NCBI GenBank assembly: GCA_016703065.1
Contig: JADJCU010000005.1
Span: 186,001-250,000, forward strand
DNA from: a bacterium
GTDB lineage: Bacteria; Electryoneota; RPQS01
Direction of reading: 5' to 3'
DNA length: 64,000 nucleotides
A model generated the notes under the pieces. It had not been told where the DNA came from, did no database searches, and saw only the letters and a program-made list of their open reading frames with translations. This document shows positions 60,900-64,000 of the stretch, in pieces. How positions within the stretch are numbered: position 1 is the stretch's first letter; every line of letters starts with the position of its first letter. The position numbers and the translations under genes were made by a program.

Positions 60900-62669
60900 C
60901 TACTCCGGATTCCCCTTCTTCAAGATCAGCTTGTCGTACAAGACGAGGATGATTGCCGTTGCCAGCGCCAGTCCGCCAAAGATCATCCACATTAAGTCCG
61001 GACGCTGCTGATCACGCGCCAGCGTGCCGTAAAGCTCCCCCGACAGCCGTCCGCCAAAGATATTCCCCAGCGCAATCGTCCAGAAGTAGAAGCCCATATA
61101 CATTGCCACCTTCTGCTGCGGAGCGATCCTGCCGACGTACTCCTGACTCTTCGGTGAGGCAATCATCTCACCGAAGGCAAAAATCGTAATCGCAAGCGTA
61201 ACCAGCCAGCCTGTCGACAGCCACGCGCTCATGCCGATGCCGACCGCTGAGACGACGATACCGATCACCATCACGGACAAGGGAGGGAAAAAGCCGATGA
61301 GGAACGACACCAACACCTGAAAGACGACAATCGCACCCGCGTCAATATTGATGATATACTCCGGATTGACCTGCCGATATTTCTCTGCCCACGTGTGCGC
61401 GAGAGTCTTGACCGCACTCGAATCGGCGCTCCATGCCGCTCCACCTACCTGCGCGATGGGCAACGACGCCAGTGAGGACTTGATGTCCGCTTCGGGGACT
61501 CTCACTTTGAAATCAAACAGAGTACGCCGGAACTTCGTAATGTCCTCGTTGCTGAGCTGCGCCCCATTCGTCCCGCCGTGCTCGGCGGCAGCCGTATGAA
61601 TCTCGGCGGCCAGGAGCCCCTCATTCACGGCGGCAAACTCACGCGCGAAATCATCTCCTACCCAGTCTCGCGCCGTCTCGACCATATCGCTCGTATCCAC
61701 AAAGTCGCGAATATACTCGGGCATCGTCAGGAAAATCTGATTGAACGACGTCCAGAAACCCGACAGAATGAGCAAGTAGAGTGCGAACTTCCAATTCCCC
61801 AGTTTGAGTGGCTGCATCAGCCAGGACGTGACGGACGTCGCCCTCGCTCTGGCCCGCAACGGAATATCCAGGAGCAGATTCACCCCGACCCAGACCGCCG
61901 CAATAATGAGCATCTGATTCCAGGATATGTAGCGTCCCGAGACTGCCAACAGTGACAATAGCACAAAGATGAGCAGGAAGAACCGCCCGTTACCCAGCAC
62001 TTCGACGATTCCAGCCAGCACCTGTTTGATGCTGCGCTTCTCGCCGCTGGCCGCCTCCGTTGTCGGCTCTTTGTAGAACACAAGCAACCAGAAGAAGTTG
62101 CAGGCGATCCAAAAAGCGGATGCGATGAACACCCAGTCCCACCCGTAGCGCACCCGCACTATCCCCGCCACAATCGGTCCGACGAATCCGCCGATGTTCA
62201 CCATCATATAGAAGATGCCGAATCCCATCGACGAATTGGTTTCATCCGTTGTTCGCGCGACCGTCCCGACGACGACCGGTTTGAAGATCGCCGCGCCAAT
62301 CGCCACGAACAGGAACGCCATGAAAAACGTCCCGAACGCGCTGAATTGCCCGAGCAGATAGTAACCCGGCACGAGCAGCGTATAGGCCACCAGGAATGTC
62401 TTCTTATAGCCGAACCGGTCGCCCAACGCGCCGAACACTACGGGCAGAAGATAGAGAATGAACGGCACGACTCCTTGCAGCATACCACGCTGCTCGGAGG
62501 TGAAGCCAAGCGCGCCCTCCGCTCTGGAGCCGGTGATATACAGCGTCGACACGGCGAAAAAGCCATACCAGGCCAGCCGTTCGAAAATCTCCATCGTGTT
62601 TGCGATCCAGAAACTCTGCGGCAGCTTGGAGCGCGGTCGCTTCGTGGTCGGAGCAGGTGATGTACTCAT
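60900..62669 (-). CDS. POT/PTR2-type MFS transporter (probable proton-coupled peptide transporter)
   Basis: 589 aa from ATG 62669; an upstream TTG at 62675 adds two residues. The N-terminal helix carries EIFERLAWYG, the ExxER...(Y/W)YG proton-coupling motif of POT transporters. DRFGYKKT (loop 2-3) and GIFYMMVNIGGFVGP (TM5) are also family landmarks. About 12-14 helices. A roughly 110-residue hydrophilic insertion (residues about 340-450, DMVETARDWVGDDFAREF to HTWAEKYRQVNPEY) lies between two helices and is not part of the core fold. Likely substrates are di/tripeptides, but this is inferred from family. Confidence 0.85.
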   Translation of the reverse strand: MSTSPAPTTKRPRSKLPQSFWIANTMEIFERLAWYGFFAVSTLYITGSRAEGALGFTSEQRGMLQGVVPFILYLLPVVFGALGDRFGYKKTFLVAYTLLVPGYYLLGQFSAFGTFFMAFLFVAIGAAIFKPVVVGTVARTTDETNSSMGFGIFYMMVNIGGFVGPIVAGIVRVRYGWDWVFIASAFWIACNFFWLLVFYKEPTTEAASGEKRSIKQVLAGIVEVLGNGRFFLLIFVLLSLLAVSGRYISWNQMLIIAAVWVGVNLLLDIPLRARARATSVTSWLMQPLKLGNWKFALYLLILSGFWTSFNQIFLTMPEYIRDFVDTSDMVETARDWVGDDFAREFAAVNEGLLAAEIHTAAAEHGGTNGAQLSNEDITKFRRTLFDFKVRVPEADIKSSLASLPIAQVGGAAWSADSSAVKTLAHTWAEKYRQVNPEYIINIDAGAIVVFQVLVSFLIGFFPPLSVMVIGIVVSAVGIGMSAWLSTGWLVTLAITIFAFGEMIASPKSQEYVGRIAPQQKVAMYMGFYFWTIALGNIFGGRLSGELYGTLARDQQRPDLMWMIFGGLALATAIILVLYDKLILKKGNPE

Positions 62670-62791
62670 GAGCAATTCGTTTGGGGAATAGTTACTCTTC
62701 TCGGATAGCCCCTTTCGCCGCCTTGCCGCCGGGCGTGGAACTAATGGGGCCGTGCTATGTTTGGGCGGACAGGCTTACGCCGCGAAACCGG

Positions 62792-63154
62792 TTAATCCAT
62801 CGATTCGCAGAAAAAAATCTGCCGCGACGTTCCGTCCCGCAGGGGTATGGGCGCTTCCATTATCTCTTTGATGCGCTCCTTCGAAATCAACGCCGGATCG
62901 AAATCGAACACGACTTTGTGCTCTGCGGCAAACGTCTTGATCGATGCGATTCCAGATGTGCCGTTATACAGCTGTGTGAAAAAGTTCGCGGTCCCCTTGC
63001 ATTTCACACCCTTTACAGTGCATGTCATCGTCGCACTCGGCGACGCCTCGAAGACCAAATTTGTCGTCGGCTGGGTAAAAGCGCCGCGCAAGGCATATCC
63101 GCCGAACATTGTGGCGGCGACAAGTAGCGGCAGAATGATGGTCGGAATTCGCAT
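62792..63154 (-). CDS. Membrane-anchored HMA-like (heavy-metal-associated fold) protein
   Basis: 120 aa from ATG 63154, chosen because it starts a clean N-terminal membrane anchor (MRIPTIILPLLVAATMFGG). The longer frame overlaps the ferredoxin-like gene. The soluble part TCTVKGVKCKGTANFF...GIASIKTFAAEHKVVFDFDP...KERIKEIM follows the beta-alpha-beta-beta-alpha-beta plan of HMA domains. Two Cys (TCTV, KCKG) lie near the usual metal site but not in the CxxC spacing. It is 11 bases downstream of the NapH-like gene, so the two are cotranscribed. A role in metal or redox transfer across the membrane is inferred. Confidence 0.6.
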   Translation of the reverse strand: MRIPTIILPLLVAATMFGGYALRGAFTQPTTNLVFEASPSATMTCTVKGVKCKGTANFFTQLYNGTSGIASIKTFAAEHKVVFDFDPALISKERIKEIMEAPIPLRDGTSRQIFFCESMD

Positions 63155-63165
63155 GACTGTCTCGG

Positions 63166-63945
63166 TTACAATGTTGCCTTTAGTTCCAGCGTATTCTTCA
63201 CCGTGGACGCGTCGACACATTCCAGGCACAACGTACAGTCGTGATGTCTCAATGTGATCACCGAATTGGGTGAAAGGCTGTGCGGGCATTTACGACTGCA
63301 TGCCCCGCAGTTGTTGCAGGTACTCTCGTTACGAACGATCTTTAGCAGTCCCAGCTTGCTAAACGGATCAAAGGTCGCGCCCAAAGGGCATAGATAGCGG
63401 CAAAAAAACATCGGCACGAGAAACGCGCCGATAACTAAAACGCCGAGCACAATCCAGCTGACGAGACCGAGCGAGCCGTGGCCAAAACCCGAGAACACGA
63501 GGAAGAACGGATCGTAACCTCTGAGAATCAGTTCGCCTGTCTTATATGTGAAATAGAGGGCGACGACTAATAGAGGATAGCGCAACAGCTTCAGATACCC
63601 GTTCACCTTCGGTGAAGGTAACGGTCGGCGCCGCCAAATCAATCCTGTTAACCGTGAAGCAAGTTCACCCAGAAATCCGATCGGGCAGGCCCAGCCGCAG
63701 AACGCCTTTCGGGCCAGCAATGCGAGCGCCAGCACGCCGATCAGCATGGACAAATTCAACGGACCAAGGGTGCAGGAAAACTCGCCGCCGCGAACCAATC
63801 CCCAGAGGCTCTCAACTCCGCCAAACGGACAAAACGCTTCAAAAGAGCGGCTGCCGAATCCGAGCGCAAGATAGACGGTTAGACCAAGAAACAGCGTAAG
63901 TGCCGGATACCGCAGCCAACGATTTGCATGTCTTGAGTGTAACAT
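63166..63945 (-). CDS. NapH/CcoG-like membrane 4Fe-4S protein
   Basis: 259 aa with five to six membrane helices. It has the two CxxxCP motifs typical of the family (CGWACPIGF and CRYLCPLGA), plus FCPFGGVESLW near the N-terminus. The C-terminus has a full ferredoxin motif CNNCGACSRKCP and a second motif CTLCLECVDAST in which the fourth Cys and Pro are replaced by Ser-Thr. Relatives pass electrons between quinol and periplasmic reductases or take part in metal-centre assembly. The start is ATG 63945; upstream is AT-rich and probably holds the promoter. The frame is intact. Confidence 0.82.
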   Translation of the reverse strand: MLHSRHANRWLRYPALTLFLGLTVYLALGFGSRSFEAFCPFGGVESLWGLVRGGEFSCTLGPLNLSMLIGVLALALLARKAFCGWACPIGFLGELASRLTGLIWRRRPLPSPKVNGYLKLLRYPLLVVALYFTYKTGELILRGYDPFFLVFSGFGHGSLGLVSWIVLGVLVIGAFLVPMFFCRYLCPLGATFDPFSKLGLLKIVRNESTCNNCGACSRKCPHSLSPNSVITLRHHDCTLCLECVDASTVKNTLELKATL

Positions 63946-64000
63946 ACATTAGTCAACTTTAATATACAATTGTGAATACTGGGTAATAAGGTCTTATATT

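Overview
The window suggests an uncultivated bacterium of the FCB superphylum (Bacteroidetes/Zixibacteria/Calditrichota-like lineages). This is an inference from content. Six large secreted proteins carry the C-terminal 'YPNPFNP...SGIYFYRL...M/L-K' type A sorting domain of type IX secretion (T9SS) cargo. There is a paired TonB receptor and beta-helix protein, an HME-type metal efflux operon, and a family of secreted 'INYQGYL' proteins. No T9SS machinery gene, rRNA or ribosomal protein is present, so placement below superphylum level is not possible from this window.

Layout. 1-2.2 kb: end of a secreted 5'-nucleotidase-family protein. 2.2-7.2 kb (minus): an ABC-2 exporter pair behind a HerA-like ATPase, and a WG-repeat lipoprotein. 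7.4-14.9 kb (plus): a Cys-rich-repeat T9SS cargo and a subtilisin-like protease. 15.0-21.1 kb (minus): four-gene metal efflux operon (Cys/His-rich protein, TolC-like, His-rich adaptor, RND pump). 21.3-27.8 kb (minus): a probable operon of a clostripain-like pseudoenzyme lipoprotein, a TonB-dependent receptor and a secreted beta-helix protein. 28.3-28.7 kb: tmRNA (ssrA). 28.8-37.8 kb (minus): a tightly packed array of four paralogous secreted fibre-like proteins, each with an N-terminal INYQGYL domain, YadA-head-like repeats and an S74 intramolecular-chaperone domain, plus one small secreted protein. 38.2-44.2 kb (minus): Dabb protein, sodium:solute symporter, fused pabB-pabC and a PAS/coiled-coil kinase-like protein. 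44.4-48.4 kb: tRNA-Gln(CTG) followed by a mobile element with a large serine recombinase, two ribbon-helix-helix regulators and a putative replication initiator around a palindrome-rich divergent control region. 48.7-60.4 kb: T9SS cargo proteins, including a tandem FG-GAP gene duplication with a scar of a third copy, a highly self-complementary segment at 50.4-50.55 kb, and a giant double beta-helix protein. 60.9-64 kb (minus): POT-type transporter, HMA-like protein and NapH-like 4Fe-4S membrane protein.

Many genes are interrupted by single-base indels, mostly in short G, C or A runs, while homology continues in another frame. I annotate these as single genes and flag the break positions. The pattern looks more like residual assembly or sequencing error than mass pseudogenisation. 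The array at 30.6-37.8 kb and the first FG-GAP copy carry so many breaks that real decay cannot be excluded.
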